From NCBI RefSeq assembly GCF_003576645.1, contig NC_044920.1:24414506-24478505 (forward strand): a DNA stretch of 64,000 bases, read 5' to 3'. Both the position numbers and the translations under genes were made by a program. The first letter of the stretch is position 1. Every line of letters starts with the position of its first letter. Positions 33,101-43,213 of the stretch are shown here, one piece after another. Below the pieces are notes generated by a model. That model worked only from the letters and a program-made list of their open reading frames with translations. It made no database searches and was not told where the DNA came from. Source of the DNA: Ipomoea triloba (Eukaryota > Streptophyta > Magnoliopsida > Solanales > Convolvulaceae).

Positions 33101-34261
33101 TACATGCGTCAGCCTCCGGGGTATGTTGATTCTCAGCACCCTGATCATGTTTGCTTGTTGAAACGCTCCCTGTATGGTTTGAAGCAGGCTCCCCGGGCTT
33201 GGTTCACTCGTTTGCACACTTTTCTGTTATCTGCTGGTTTTAATGCCTCTAAAACTGATGTTTCGTTATTTTATTATTCTCGTGGATCGGCTACTGTTTA
33301 CCTGCTTGTTTATGTGGATGATATTCTTGTTATGAGCAATGAGCATGGTGCATTGGAGGCTTTGCTCTCCAAGCTCTCTAGTACTTTCAAGATTAGAGAT
33401 CTTGGTGAGCCTGGGTTTTTCCTTGGGATTGAAACAGTCAAGTGTGCAGATGGAGTGTTGCTTTCTCAGCGCAGGTATATGACTGACATACTTAAACGAG
33501 CTGGTATGACAGACTGCAAACCTGTGTCTACACCTACTACGACTTCAAAGACAATATCTACCTGTACAGATCCATATGATGATCCCACGCAATACCGGAG
33601 CATTGCAGGTGCACTACAGTACCTAACTATCACGAGACCAGATTTATCCTTTGCAGTTAATCTGCTTTGTCAGCACATGCATGCTCCAACCACTGCACAC
33701 TGGGAACAACTGAAACGTGTGTTAATGTATGTTAAAGGTACTATGTCTTTGGGTCTGCGATTGAGAAAGTCAAGTTCAGGTGAGCTTCATGCATTCTCGG
33801 ATTCTGACTGGGCTGGTTGTCCTACGGATAGAAAGTCTACTAGTGGGCATGCTGTGTTTCTTGGAACCAATCTAGTGTCCTGGGTATGCAAGAAACAAAG
33901 GACTGTTGCTCGATCTTCTACTGAAGCAGAGTACAAGGCTCTTGCAGATGTATGTGCTGAAGTTCTGTGGATCCTCTCTTTGCTGCGAGAAATAGGAATT
34001 TCACCTCTTCCAGTGCCCAAACTTTGGTGTGACAATCTTGGAGCTACTTATATGTGTGCTAATCCTATTTTTCATGCTCGCACAAAGCATGTCGAAATTG
34101 ATTATCACTTTGTGAGAGACAGAGTGGCTGCAGGAGACATTCAGGTGCACTTTATTTCTACTAAGGATCAGCTAGCTGATATTTTCACCAAGTCACTCGC
34201 AGGTCCCCGGTTCTGCTTCTTACGTGACAAGCTACAGGTTACTTCCGTACCATCCGCTTGA
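30179..34261 (+). CDS. Copia gag-pol polyprotein, 1360 aa, uninterrupted
   Basis: The domain order is that of Ty1/copia. Gag (HRNFLFWRTQVLPFLRG near residue 42) is followed by an RGG-rich linker (about 250-305). A CCHC zinc knuckle comes next (CQICGSFGHSALSC, 310-323), then an aspartic protease (DTGATHH, Asp354). The pre-integrase HHCC region follows, then integrase (DIWGP Asp546, QSDLGAEY Asp609, NGRVERKHRH). Reverse transcriptase carries the YVDD box (1045-1048) and RNase H ends the protein (SDSDWAGC, TEAEYKAL, KHVEIDYHFVR near 1303). No stop or frameshift is present, so it may still encode active proteins. It is more GC-rich than its surroundings at the 5' end. Confidence 0.97.
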   Translation: MATNDGSASERTVSDVAVSSAAPAPVSSLSSAHHYISIKLNHRNFLFWRTQVLPFLRGHDLIDLVDGSCPCPEEFLPAVSAATSSAAAVRVRNPAFVAWSRRDQGLLSLLVSSLSEEVLSIAVGCRTSKELWDAIEQSLASASQSRQLHLLSQLHGLRQGDSSTAEYLGRARLIVEDLALAGRKVTLEEQNLYVFRGLRPEFKGVTSSLAVRGHPVTLLELADLLGAQDFIAGDDYALPGGAAPAAFAAQGGRQSRGRGGGRSAGGAPFGRAGSSSARGRGGSAWRGGGGSGRQSRGGGRGRGRGSSIQCQICGSFGHSALSCYKLPYVVSPQANFIHQGDSANNVTAHTWLPDTGATHHATPDIAALSTSEEYGGNDTLRVGDGTPLLISNVGHASISTPSRSLKLSHILHVPRLSASLLSVQRFASDNQVFFEFHHSFFVVKDIRTKEILLRGNSSGGLYTLPVPSGSPSAFISARASASTWHDRLGHPHQRVLHRVLESCSVSESNKTSHTVCSACQMGKSARFPLPHVVSVSSNVLDLVYTDIWGPAPVFSSEGYRYFVLFVDDFSRYTWYFPMKLKSDIYSVFERFRCLVERAFNRKIKAVQSDLGAEYKKLHSVFVQLGISHRQSCAYTHEQNGRVERKHRHVVETGLALMARASVPSRFWHFAFEAAVFLINKMPSHTLHNSSPHVLVHRSQPSYSFLRVFGCLCYPHLRPYNRHKLSYRSSPCVFLGYPDSFRGYRCMDLRTNKVFVCRHVRFDEAVFPFGAKSVLQAPSESIARPWAESVFHPVADPSVVAPSPPADVAQKRPRGRPRGRTVRPTERSHSMATRSRSVAPVAGLTVQVSSVDPTCYTQAVKHSEWREAMDQEFNALLQNQTWCLVPPTASMNIIGCKWVFRTKRKADGSVERYKARLVAKGFNQVPGQDFFDTFSPVVKPTTVRLLLSLALSSGWLVRQLDVHNAFLNGNLTETVYMRQPPGYVDSQHPDHVCLLKRSLYGLKQAPRAWFTRLHTFLLSAGFNASKTDVSLFYYSRGSATVYLLVYVDDILVMSNEHGALEALLSKLSSTFKIRDLGEPGFFLGIETVKCADGVLLSQRRYMTDILKRAGMTDCKPVSTPTTTSKTISTCTDPYDDPTQYRSIAGALQYLTITRPDLSFAVNLLCQHMHAPTTAHWEQLKRVLMYVKGTMSLGLRLRKSSSGELHAFSDSDWAGCPTDRKSTSGHAVFLGTNLVSWVCKKQRTVARSSTEAEYKALADVCAEVLWILSLLREIGISPLPVPKLWCDNLGATYMCANPIFHARTKHVEIDYHFVRDRVAAGDIQVHFISTKDQLADIFTKSLAGPRFCFLRDKLQVTSVPSA

Positions 34262-34268
34262 GGGGGAG

Positions 34269-34425
34269 TATTAGGACTCTACATAATAGAGTCATACTAT
34301 AAGTCTCAGTCCTAGTTTACTTATGATTCTCAGTCCTAGTTTACTTATGATTCTCTTGTATATATACTCTTGTATTCCTACAGTTATATTTTGTGAACTC
34401 TAATACAAACATAATTGTTCTCATC
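34269..34425 (+). repeat. 3' LTR of the copia element
   Basis: 157 bp, with no difference from the 5' LTR by direct reading. It is preceded by the polypurine tract and followed by AGAGACACATTCGTTT, which also immediately precedes the 5' LTR at 29972-29987. Confidence 0.95.
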
Positions 34426-34798
34426 AGAGACACATTCGTTTGACATACCCTTGACATAGGGAGTGTCATAGGTGGTGTCAAGGGCATGTCAACTACTCAA
34501 CTTCGGTGTTAGTTTAACTCGCGAATTTTGGAGAGAAACCTTCAGAAAATTGGCATGCCCCTAAGTCCCTAACGCAACTCATGTCAGGGGCATGTCACTC
34601 GTTGACTTAGTATTTAAAATTCAATTTTGAGATTTTTGGGAGACTTTTGAACTTTAGACTCTAGGAAACAATATAATCTAAGACAACTTTGGAGGTTTTC
34701 AACCAGATCTTCAGCTGAAGATTCAATGCACTTCAATTGGGGTTTTTATGCTTTTTATGTTTTTAATTATTTATGAGTTAGTTCCGGCAGAGTTCCTT
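34426..34798. other. Intergenic flank of the copia element
   Basis: Contains a repeated GGGCATGTCA motif (near 34481 and 34588) in non-coding DNA that appears continuous with 29880-29987 across the copia insertion. No gene is seen. Confidence 0.5.
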
Positions 34799-35386
34799 TG
34801 TATTTTGTGGTAATTCCATGTTTAGTCTTAGAATGTCGTTTTTGTCATTAATATCATATTTTGAACACTTTTTAACATTCCAATATCTTTGTTGGCGAAA
34901 CTCTGTTTTAAACAATGATATTTTTGTCTCATCCCTTATTTTATATTTTTTCCCCAGTTTTTCTTCATTTGTTCCGCCAGTTTTCTTCATCTCTTTCATC
35001 GGTGTACATTGAACTTCTCCGACTCCAGTTGACGAGAATACTATTTTTCCAAACATGCAAGGTTGATGTGTGGGCAAATGGCGAGAACGAACTTCCCTTA
35101 CAACATCAGTGATCACCAATTGTCTTCTTCAATCAATAAAGTTCTTCACAACTAGTCTAATAACTAAACTATAGATATGCAAAATTACGCCTCACAATGT
35201 TGTCAAAAGGCCTTCATAATCTTGCATAAATTCGACAGTTTGCTAACAGTATGACAATCTAAGAATTAAAAACCATTTTTCAGTTTTATTTCATCTATTT
35301 CGCCGATTTTCTTCATCTCTTTACTCGATGTAGATTGAACTTAATCTCTTTAGTTTTTTTTTTTTGAAAGCCAAAAGATCAAAATA

Positions 35387-35875
35387 TTAATTCATAGAAT
35401 CCTTACAGACCATATCAGATATAAAACGAGGCATATAATCAAAAAATTCAACCAGATCAGTATTCCCCAGGCGTAAGGATCTTCTTGCCAACTCATGAGC
35501 GACCATATTACCACCTCGACGCACAAAACCGAAAGTAGCCGACTCAAAATGATTCAGAAGAGCCCGGACATCCCGAACTATCACGCCAAAGGGAGTATTT
35601 AACTCAACGCCATCCACCGCCCTTGTCACCAACTGCGCATCAGACTCAATGATGACCCACTCCCACCCTTTCCTCTTAATCCAACTTAGCGCCTCACGGG
35701 CTCCCATCGCTTCAGCCTCCGGAACTGAATAAAGACCCACAACCTTCCGCATTGCCACCCCCTGCACCTCCCCTTCATGATCCCTAACCACCCACCCCAA
35801 CCCCATGCATCCATTCTCATAATCCATTGCTGCATCAATGTTTACTTTTAGAAATAAACAGGAGGAGGATGCCAA
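35387..35875 (-). pseudogene. LINE RNase H domain
   Basis: Reads LKVNIDAAMDYENGCMGLGW, GLYSVPEAEAMGAREALSWI, ESDAQLVTRAV and FVRRGGNMVAHELARRSLRL, with D, E, D and final HxxAR-type motifs all present. The frame differs from the preceding zf-RVT region, so a frameshift separates them near 35860. The fragment at 11.6-12.0 kb is a relative. Confidence 0.85.
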
Positions 35876-36345
35876 GCAGAAACAGCATCCATTTGATTCT
35901 GACGAAATGCAGTGTGTTCATGTGGATGCTGCTGAGCCTTTTTCCACGCCTCCAAAAACAGAAAAGCATGCATGACCATAGTTCTCGGATCCTTAAGCTG
36001 CTGGCGCCAAACAGAGTTATTTCGATTCTCCCACAAAGCCCAGCAAATTACCACCACCTTTTCCACCATCTGTTGAGATAAATGCCTCCACATATTCTGT
36101 AACCACTGCCTAATAGATTCCATTTCACTCAACTCCCAATCTGGATGGATAACATGCCAACACAAATGTGCAAAGTTACAATTTGCAAACACATGCACAG
36201 CAGTTTCATCCGCCACTCCACAAAGAGCGCAAAGCGGATCACACCGAACCTGTTTCATCAGTAGAGCATCTTTAGTAGGGAGACTCATTGAGCATAATGT
36301 CCAAAAGAAACACTTAATCTTAGGCGGTATATTTAAATTCCACAC
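35848..36345 (-). pseudogene. LINE zf-RVT (reverse-transcriptase zinc-binding) region
   Basis: Reads PPKIKCFFWTLCSMSLPTKD and CDPLCALCGVADETAVHVFA, then a tryptophan-rich helix (HLCWHVIHPDW, CWALWENRNNSVW). The CxxC...H..C pattern is typical of the region between reverse transcriptase and RNase H in plant LINEs. An in-frame TAA at about 36355 separates it from the segment upstream. Confidence 0.8.
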
Positions 36346-36786
36346 AGCAGTCCATTAACAGCCACTATTCAGGACATCCATTTCAGTTAAACTTCGGTAA
36401 GCACTACGCACCGAATACAAACCATTCGACTCACTCCTCCAAAACAGAAAATCAGTGGAAGCACAATTGGGCAGTGGAACATTCAGAATGCTAGCACAGT
36501 CCCTCGGATTAAAAATATCATATAACAGATCCTCATCCCAACTAGTAATCCCTGGGTGAAATAAGGATTTGACCAAAGGACTAGGCTCAAACCCGGGGTT
36601 CTGAGTGGAAACATAAGGATCATCTGTGTTTGATAACCAAGGATCCCCCCACACCCTCACACCCTCTCCATTCCCAATACCCCACCTCACTCCCTCCCTC
36701 AACAAATTTTGAGTTTCACGAATGCTCGACCAAACAAAGGAAGGGTTCGACCCCGGCTTAGCATCAAGGAAAGAACAATTTGGAAA

Positions 36787-38322
36787 CTAACGAGCTTTAA
36801 AAACACGAGTCACCAAGGAATTTGGTTTATGCAAAAAATTCCAGCCTTGTCTACCCAGCATTGCCAAATTCATCTCCCTCACTAACCTAAAACCCATTCC
36901 ACCACACTGCTTTGGTTTACATAAGTCAGCCCACGAACTCCACCGAATCCCCTTTCTCCCTCGCCCCTCACATCCCCACCAAAATGCATTCATGAGTCTC
37001 TCCATCTCAACACACATAGATTTAGGTATCAAAAACACATTCATCGCATAGTTTGGAATAGCCTGTAGAACTGTCTTGAGAAGAACCTCACGCCCAGCTC
37101 GCGACAAAAACCGGTTTCCCGAGTAATGAATCCTATTCCGAACCTTCTCCCGAATAAAACCTAGAATCTCCCTCTTCCGTCGCCCCACATACCCCGGCAA
37201 CCCCAAATAATTCCTCCCACCCTGCTGTTCCGTAATCCCAAGAGATTCACAAACAGCTTCCTTATCCTCCCTCCCCACATTCTTTCCAAAAACGATAGCC
37301 GTTTTCGCAAAATTCACTTGTTGCCCACTAGCCCGCCCATACTCCCTTAAAACTTCTCTAATAACCCCCGCTTCAAGATTGTTTGCCCTAAAAAAGAAAA
37401 GACAATCATCCGCGAAGAACAGATGAGAAATACGTGGAGCCCTCCAGGCCACCCTCACCCCCTGCAAACCACCCTCTACCTCCTGAACCCGTAACATGCC
37501 GCTAAGACTCTCGGCTACTAATATAAATAAACATGGAGACAAAGGATCCCCCTGCCTTAAACCCCTAGACGGAATAATAGGCCCCCACTCTTTCCCCTCC
37601 ACCAGAATCCGATACTGAACTGTAGAAATACACTCATGCATTAAGGCCACCCACCGCTCATTGAAACCTAACTTAGCCATAACCCTCCCTAAAAACCCCC
37701 ACTCTACCCGGTCGTATGCCTTACTCATATCAACTTTTAACGCCCCATAACCACCTCTATCCCCTTGAACACGATTCATCGCATGATTCGACTCATAGGC
37801 CAGCAGGATATTATCAACAATTGTTTTCCCTGGAATAAAAGTACTTTGTGCCGGGGAAATAATCAAATCTAATACCCCCCGCAAACGATTAGCTAAGACC
37901 TTTGCCAAGACACGATAAACAACATTACATAACGAGATAGGACGGAAATCCGACATCAAGTCAGGATGACTCTTTTTCGGAATTAACACAATATGAGTGT
38001 CATTCAAACAATTAGGCATATGACCGGTTAGAAGAAAAAGTTTACAGAAATTTACCACCTCCTCGCCCACCACGGTCCAATGCGTCTGGAAGAACGCTGG
38101 AGACAGCCCATCAGGCCCTGGGGACTTGTCCGGGTGCATCCCAAACACTGCAGCTTTCACCTCATCAACCGTAACCTCCCTCACCAGCGAAGCATTCTGA
38201 TCTTCGGAAATTCGACGGGTCAGACATTCAAGCACAGGTCGATCATCTCCCTCCTCTGTAGAAAACAGACTTTGGAAATAATCGACCATAATGTCGGCCT
38301 TCCCGCGTTCATCTCTTATCAT
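36787..38322 (-). pseudogene. LINE reverse transcriptase domain, 511-codon open segment
   Basis: The motifs come in order: DKSPGPDGLSPAFFQ, FRPISLCNVVYRVLAKVLAN, ALKVDMSKAYDRVEWGFL, RGLRQGDPLSPCLFILVAES and HLFFADDCLFFFRA (the FADD catalytic box). The region is open for 511 codons, then stops at a TAG where the frame would continue into the next domain. The segment is intact, but the element as a whole is dead. Confidence 0.93.
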
Positions 38323-38445
38323 TTCTCCATCAGCATTTCGAAGGCCCTCTATCTGATTCCTTCTCCTCCTACTATTAACCGAGGAATGAAAGAATCTACT
38401 ATTACAGTCCCCTCCGGAATACCAAAGCTCTTTGGCCCGTTGACG

Positions 38446-39045
38446 CTAGTGATCACTCTGATTCTGAATAAGAGCCATATACTTTCGCTGCACTTCCCCA
38501 AACTCCCACACACTCCTTTTGTCCCCTGCATTTCGCAACTCCCCCATCCTCTGCTTACATCTCTTAAGCTCCTCCCTCTCACCGCTACTTCTCCTCCTCC
38601 CCCACTGCCACACCTCCCGACTACACCGTTCGATTCTATCCATAATCGGAGCAGCACCATCACGGTACCACGCCGACTCCACCAAATCCTTGCACTCCTG
38701 CTCTTTCCCCCATGAATTTTCATACCGGGGTCGACGAACAACACTCCTCCTTCCTCCCCAATTCGTACACAAATGCAAAGGCAAATGGTCACTACTTGTA
38801 CCCTTAACCGACCAAGCTCTGGCCCTAGGAAAAGCATCACGCCAATTCCCAGAAACCAACACGCGATCCAACTTCTCCCTAACCCACTGTGTTGTCCCTC
38901 TCCCCCTCTCCCAAGTAAATTGACACCCCCCAATCCCAAAATCAGATAACCCACTTTCTCTCACAGCCTCACAAAAACCCCGCCTCAACCATTCAGGATG
39001 AGGAACCCGCCCGACTTTCTCCGTTGCTTGGAGTTTGATTTGAGG
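38446..39045 (-). pseudogene. LINE endonuclease C-terminal part and linker
   Basis: Reads HPEWLRRGFCEAVRESGLSD, FTWERGRGTTQWVREKLDRV and GTSSDHLPLHL, the SDHxP motif of AP-type endonucleases. It stops at a TAG just before RQRAKELWYSGGDCNSRFFH, which continues in the same frame into the reverse transcriptase. The N-terminal catalytic half is absent. Confidence 0.85.
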
Positions 39046-39220
39046 CTGAAATAGATGAAGAAAACCAAGGGAAAAAGTGATAAAAGACAAAAATACCTTT
39101 GCCTACAACGAAGCTTCGCTGGAAAATTTATCGGATGAATAAAAAGTGTCTAAAATATGATAGTGTTGGGTGTTAAAGGAAACAACGTTACTTTGAGACT
39201 AAACATGGAATTGTCACAAA

Positions 39221-40203
39221 AGACAATAGACCTTTGTTAAAATTTACTCTTATTTATATCATGCCTCTTATTTTTGCCTTAATGTTTAGAAGTTGAACTT
39301 GTAGTACTTGAGTTCATGGTGAATCATAGGATGTGACCTTATGTTTAACAAGCAAAGCATTTTCATATTGATTGATAGGATTGCTTTAAATGATAAGGTC
39401 CATAGGGATGATATCGTTGGCTTCATCAATTGAAAATTTGATATATGATAAAGTCAACGTGTTTCTATATTCTATAGTATTTTATATTTGTTTTAATTCC
39501 ATAGTTGAGCACAACACAGTTATCATGTCATTGCGTAATATGTATGGATGAGTGTTCAGACATGTTACCTTCATATATTAAAAACACAAATAATCTTATT
39601 TGTAAATTATATCATTTTATCTCAATTGATTAAATAAGGGGTTTCTTCTTATACATGCAAAGATTGATCTTTTGATCTATGGAGAATAAGAAAGAAGTCT
39701 CGCCAATCACCTTTTTTCTAATTATGAAAACTCCTCTCATTCTTAGTCATACTTGTGAATTAAAACCTTATATAACATTCCAATTCGAGAATATACCTAA
39801 TTTTTCTGCATCCACCAATTACGTATTATAACAAATACCAAAAAAAGAATCTATGTCACAAATGCAAGAAAGAAAGAAATAACAATAGCAAGCCACACAG
39901 GTGACCCATCTTCACTTCTAATCCAATATTTCTACCATTTCCATTTACTACGCTGTCTCCTTCGACACTTCACCATCTCCCTCAAGCAAACTCCCCATGA
40001 AGGCAAGAAATTGAAGAAGATAATGGCGGCAATGTTTTTATCTTCAAGTTCCAAATACTTCTACGTCTTCTTCGTCACCATTGCTGACGCAAATCTACGA
40101 ACTCAGTCGACGTCGTACCGACAAATTTTATCCGTTTGTTTTGTTTTGTTTTTTTTTTTACTGTCATCATCATCGATAAAGATTACGCGGCTAAGGTACA
40201 ATA
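39221..40203. other. Upstream region of GH81 copy A
   Basis: From about 39690 (ATTATGAAAACTCCTCTC) onward this matches the region upstream of copy B (from about 46690), so the duplicated block begins here. Close to the start codon, AAAGATTACGCGGCTAAGGTACA is shared with copy B. No TATA box is assigned. Confidence 0.6.
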
Positions 40204-42423
40204 ATGGTGTTGAAAAAAATTACAAAAAAAGTCAAAGCCATAGTTTCCAAGTCTTTTAAAAAGCCCTATAAATCTCCTCCACCGCAGTCCGGTAATCAGC
40301 CAGCGCCACCGCAGAAATCCCCGATATTTCAGCCGGAATTCTCCGCCGTCGTCGCCGCCATGTCGCCACCGAGAGACCAGAGACCGATCGCCAAGCCTTT
40401 CCTCTTCCCACACGGCCAGTCCACTGTTCTCCCCGATCCATCCCGTTTCTTCGCCCCTGATCTCCTCTCAAACCCTCTGCCCACAAATTCGTTCTTCCAG
40501 AACTTTGTTCTTAAAAATGGCGATCAGCCGGAATACATTCACCCCTATCTCATCAAATCATCCCAATCCTCTCTCACGCTCTGTTATCCATCTCAATTCC
40601 AAGGCCCTGCGTTCATTTACCAGGTTTTCAACGCTGATCTCACCATCTCCGCATTGGACAACCCGAACCCTAATGCGGCTCACGTTGTTTCCTCGTTCAG
40701 TGATCTCAGTCTCACGCTGGACCTCCCCTCCAGCAATCTCAGGTTCTTTCTTGTCCGGGGCAGCCCTTTCTTGACTTGTAATGTTTACAGCAATGTCAGT
40801 ATTTCAATTTCAACTATTCATGCGATTCTCGAATGTTCCTCCAATGATTCCCAAACAAAATACACCATTAGGCTCAACAATAACCAGACTTGGCTTTTGT
40901 ACGCCTCTTCCCCCATTAATTTGAGCCATGATCTATCCACCATTACTTCTAGAACTTTCAGTGGTGTAATTAGGATTGCTCTATTGCCAAATTCTGATCC
41001 AAAATGTGAAGCTGTTCTTGATCGGTTTAGTAGCTGTTATCCCGCTGCTGGCCATGCTGCCTTCACCAAACCGTTTTGTTTGGAGTATAAGTGGGATAAG
41101 AATGGCTGGGGAGATCTGCTGATGCTTGCACATCCTCTGCATCTTCGGCTTCTTCAAGACTCTGATTGCACAATTACTGTTTTGGAGGGGTTTAAGTATA
41201 GCAGCATTGATGGTGATCTTGTAGGTGTTGTTGGGAATTCATGGGTTCTGAAAACTGACCCCATTTCAGTGACATGGCATTCGGTTAAAGGTGCAAGCGA
41301 GGAATCGTATGGCGAGATAATTAGTGCATTGCATACAGATGTTCAGGCTTTGGATGCTGCGAATATACAGACTACGTCGTCTTATTTTTATGGTAAGTTG
41401 GTAGCGAGAGCAGCGAGGCTAGCATTGATAGCTGAGGAGGTGTGTCATCTCGATGTTATTCCCACGATTCGGAAGTTCTTGAAGGATGCAATTCAGCCCT
41501 GGTTGGATGGGACTTTTGCAGCTAATGGTTTCTTGTATGATTCGAGATGGGGTGGACTTGTGACGAAACAAGGGTTAACTGATACTGGTGCTGATTTTGG
41601 GTTTGGGATCTTTAACGATCACCATTATCACGTTGGCTACTTTGTTTACGCGATTGCTGTGCTTTCTAAGATTGATTCTGCGTGGGGAAGGAAGTACAGG
41701 GGCCAGGCGTACTCTCTTGTGGCAGATTTTATGAACTTGAGCAGGCAAAAGAGTTCAAATTACCCGCGGTTGAGGTGTTTTGACCTGTGGAAACTGCATT
41801 CTTGGGCGGGAGGATTGACTGAATTTGCAGACGGGCGAAACCAGGAGAGCACGAGCGAGGCAGTAAACGCTTACTATTCTGCAGCTTTGATGGGGTTGGC
41901 TTACGGGGACACCCATCTTGCAGCCATTGGATCCACCCTTTCTGCACTGGAAATTCAATCTGCACAAACCTGGTGGCAAGTGAGAGAGGATAGCAATTTG
42001 TACGCAGAAGAGTTCACCAAGGAGAATCGCGTGGTGGGGGTTCTGTGGTCTACCAAACGAGACAGCGGCCTCTGGTTCGCTCCTGCTGAATGGAGAGAGT
42101 GCAGGCTGGGGATACAACTCTTGCCCATACTCCCGATCAGCGAAGCTCTATTTTCTGATGTTCAATTCGTGAAACAACTGGTGCAATGGACTCAGCCGGC
42201 TCTCGCGAGAGAAGGGGTAGGAGAAGGGTGGAAAGGGTTCGCGTACGCACTGCAAGGAATTTATGACAAAGCGGGCGCTTTGGAGAACGTAAGGAGGTTA
42301 AATGGGTATGACGACGGGAACTCACTGACAAATCTTCTTTGGTGGATTCACAGTAGAGAGGATGATGTTGAGGAGTATGATAGAGGTGGTAAGTTATGCT
42401 GGTTTCATCACTACTGTCATTGA
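40204..42423 (+). CDS. Glycoside hydrolase family 81 endo-beta-1,3-glucanase, copy A, 739 aa
   Basis: Intronless 739-codon frame. After a basic N-terminus (MVLKKITKKVKAIVSKSFKK) and a proline-rich linker comes the GH81 domain: LLSNPLPTNSFFQNFVLKNG and YIHPYLIKSSQSSLTLCYP at the start, and an alpha-helical catalytic part at the end. FGIFNDHHYHVGYFVYA contains the conserved Asp472. NQESTSEAVNAYY contains Glu548 and Glu552, spaced by four as in characterised GH81 enzymes. These enzymes hydrolyse beta-1,3-glucan; in plants they are linked to callose turnover and cleavage of fungal or oomycete wall glucan. No signal peptide is obvious, so secretion is uncertain. This is the intact member of the local pair. 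Confidence 0.93.
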   Translation: MVLKKITKKVKAIVSKSFKKPYKSPPPQSGNQPAPPQKSPIFQPEFSAVVAAMSPPRDQRPIAKPFLFPHGQSTVLPDPSRFFAPDLLSNPLPTNSFFQNFVLKNGDQPEYIHPYLIKSSQSSLTLCYPSQFQGPAFIYQVFNADLTISALDNPNPNAAHVVSSFSDLSLTLDLPSSNLRFFLVRGSPFLTCNVYSNVSISISTIHAILECSSNDSQTKYTIRLNNNQTWLLYASSPINLSHDLSTITSRTFSGVIRIALLPNSDPKCEAVLDRFSSCYPAAGHAAFTKPFCLEYKWDKNGWGDLLMLAHPLHLRLLQDSDCTITVLEGFKYSSIDGDLVGVVGNSWVLKTDPISVTWHSVKGASEESYGEIISALHTDVQALDAANIQTTSSYFYGKLVARAARLALIAEEVCHLDVIPTIRKFLKDAIQPWLDGTFAANGFLYDSRWGGLVTKQGLTDTGADFGFGIFNDHHYHVGYFVYAIAVLSKIDSAWGRKYRGQAYSLVADFMNLSRQKSSNYPRLRCFDLWKLHSWAGGLTEFADGRNQESTSEAVNAYYSAALMGLAYGDTHLAAIGSTLSALEIQSAQTWWQVREDSNLYAEEFTKENRVVGVLWSTKRDSGLWFAPAEWRECRLGIQLLPILPISEALFSDVQFVKQLVQWTQPALAREGVGEGWKGFAYALQGIYDKAGALENVRRLNGYDDGNSLTNLLWWIHSREDDVEEYDRGGKLCWFHHYCH

Positions 42424-42912
42424 GTGCTGCAACTCATTATGTTTAGAAACCAGTCTGTTTGGTAATCTGATTCCACTTGTTATTGCCCTTTGATTTCCAT
42501 TGAATATCTCCATGAATATAGTCTAATAAACTCTGTATGTTCTTACAAAGATTTTGCCCCTACAATAAATGTTCATGGCCAAGACTAGAGATAGATAGAA
42601 ATCTTGCCAGCACTGGTTTCGTCTTCTGTGCCCAGTAACAGGTTAACAGAATTATGGCATGACAAAGGAAAAGAAAAACAAGAAAAATGATAGGAACCTG
42701 GGCAAATCATGCCTAAACTCTTATATATGGGGACACTCCGAAAGTTTGTAATCAGGGCGAGAGTAATAGTGATATGTTGCTATTCTGTCCGCATCATAAT
42801 TGGATTCTCAATAAATGTGTCTTATACAACAAGTTCAATCCTGCATGATCCTTTATTGCGACTCATGTCATCATCGTTCGTTTAACCAAAACGCACAAAG
42901 TAAATAATATAA
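42424..42912. other. 3' flank of GH81 copy A
   Basis: Homologous to the 3' flank of copy B (CCTTTGATTTCCATTGAAT and GATTTTGCCCCTA are shared). It holds the probable 3' UTR. No gene is seen. Confidence 0.6.
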
Positions 42913-43213
42913 GGGTGTGTTTGGTTGGTGGGTTTAGGCATAAGGAATGGGTATGAAAGTGATTGCTTGTGTTTGGTTGATAGGTTTTGTGAATGCTACT
43001 ATGAGTTTGGAATACCCCATTAATGATAAAACACATACCCTTATTATATAAGGGTTTCATCTCCCTTCTTCCTTTCTTCCTCAACTATTAATAATCATTC
43101 CCATTCCACCCAACTACCAAACATGCTAAATACTTTCACCAAAACCCATTACCATTACCAATTATTTGATACCCATTCCGATTCCGATTCCGATGTGCGA
43201 ACCAAACACACCC
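42913..43213. mobile_element. Tourist-like MITE with perfect 14-bp inverted ends
   Basis: GGGTGTGTTTGGTT at the left end is the exact reverse complement of AACCAAACACACCC at the right end. TAA flanks both sides (42910-42912 and 43214-43216). It is non-coding. A close relative sits at 60692-61001 (shared ACCCATTCCGATTCCGATTC). It is absent from the equivalent place in copy B, so it inserted after the duplication or was lost there. Confidence 0.85.

Larger units (their letters stand above)
29988..34425 (+). mobile_element. Ty1/copia LTR retrotransposon, structurally complete and young
   Basis: Two 157-bp LTRs (29988-30144 and 34269-34425) compare as identical base for base. A primer-binding site starts TGGTATCAG directly after the 5' LTR, matching the start of the usual initiator-Met tRNA site. 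A polypurine tract GAGGGGGAG (34260-34268) precedes the 3' LTR. One unbroken polyprotein frame fills the interior. The LTRs begin TATTAGG rather than TG and end CATC (or CA two bases earlier). The flanks carry a perfect 16-bp direct repeat instead of the usual 5 bp. Confidence 0.95.
35348..39050 (-). mobile_element. Degenerate LINE (non-LTR retrotransposon), 5'-truncated ORF2
   Basis: The reverse strand carries, in order, the C-terminal part of an AP-like endonuclease (FTWERGRGTTQWVREKLDRV), reverse transcriptase, a zf-RVT zinc-binding region and RNase H, then an A-rich tail at 35350-35363. ORF1 and the start of the endonuclease are missing. The frame is broken by in-frame stops near 38446, 36787 and 36355 and by a frameshift near 35860. 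It therefore cannot make ORF2 protein and is a fossil copy. Confidence 0.92.
34799..39220. repeat. Diverged inverted repeat arms flanking the LINE
   Basis: 34799-34990 on the forward strand resembles 39220-39050 on the reverse strand. Shared blocks are AATTCCATGTTTAGTCT, ATCATATTTT, ACACTTTTTA, ATATTTTTGTCT and TTTTCTTCAT. A shorter related stretch (TTTCATCTATTTCGCC) at 35286-35301 adjoins the LINE tail. The arms look like an old foldback element that the LINE entered. Confidence 0.5.
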
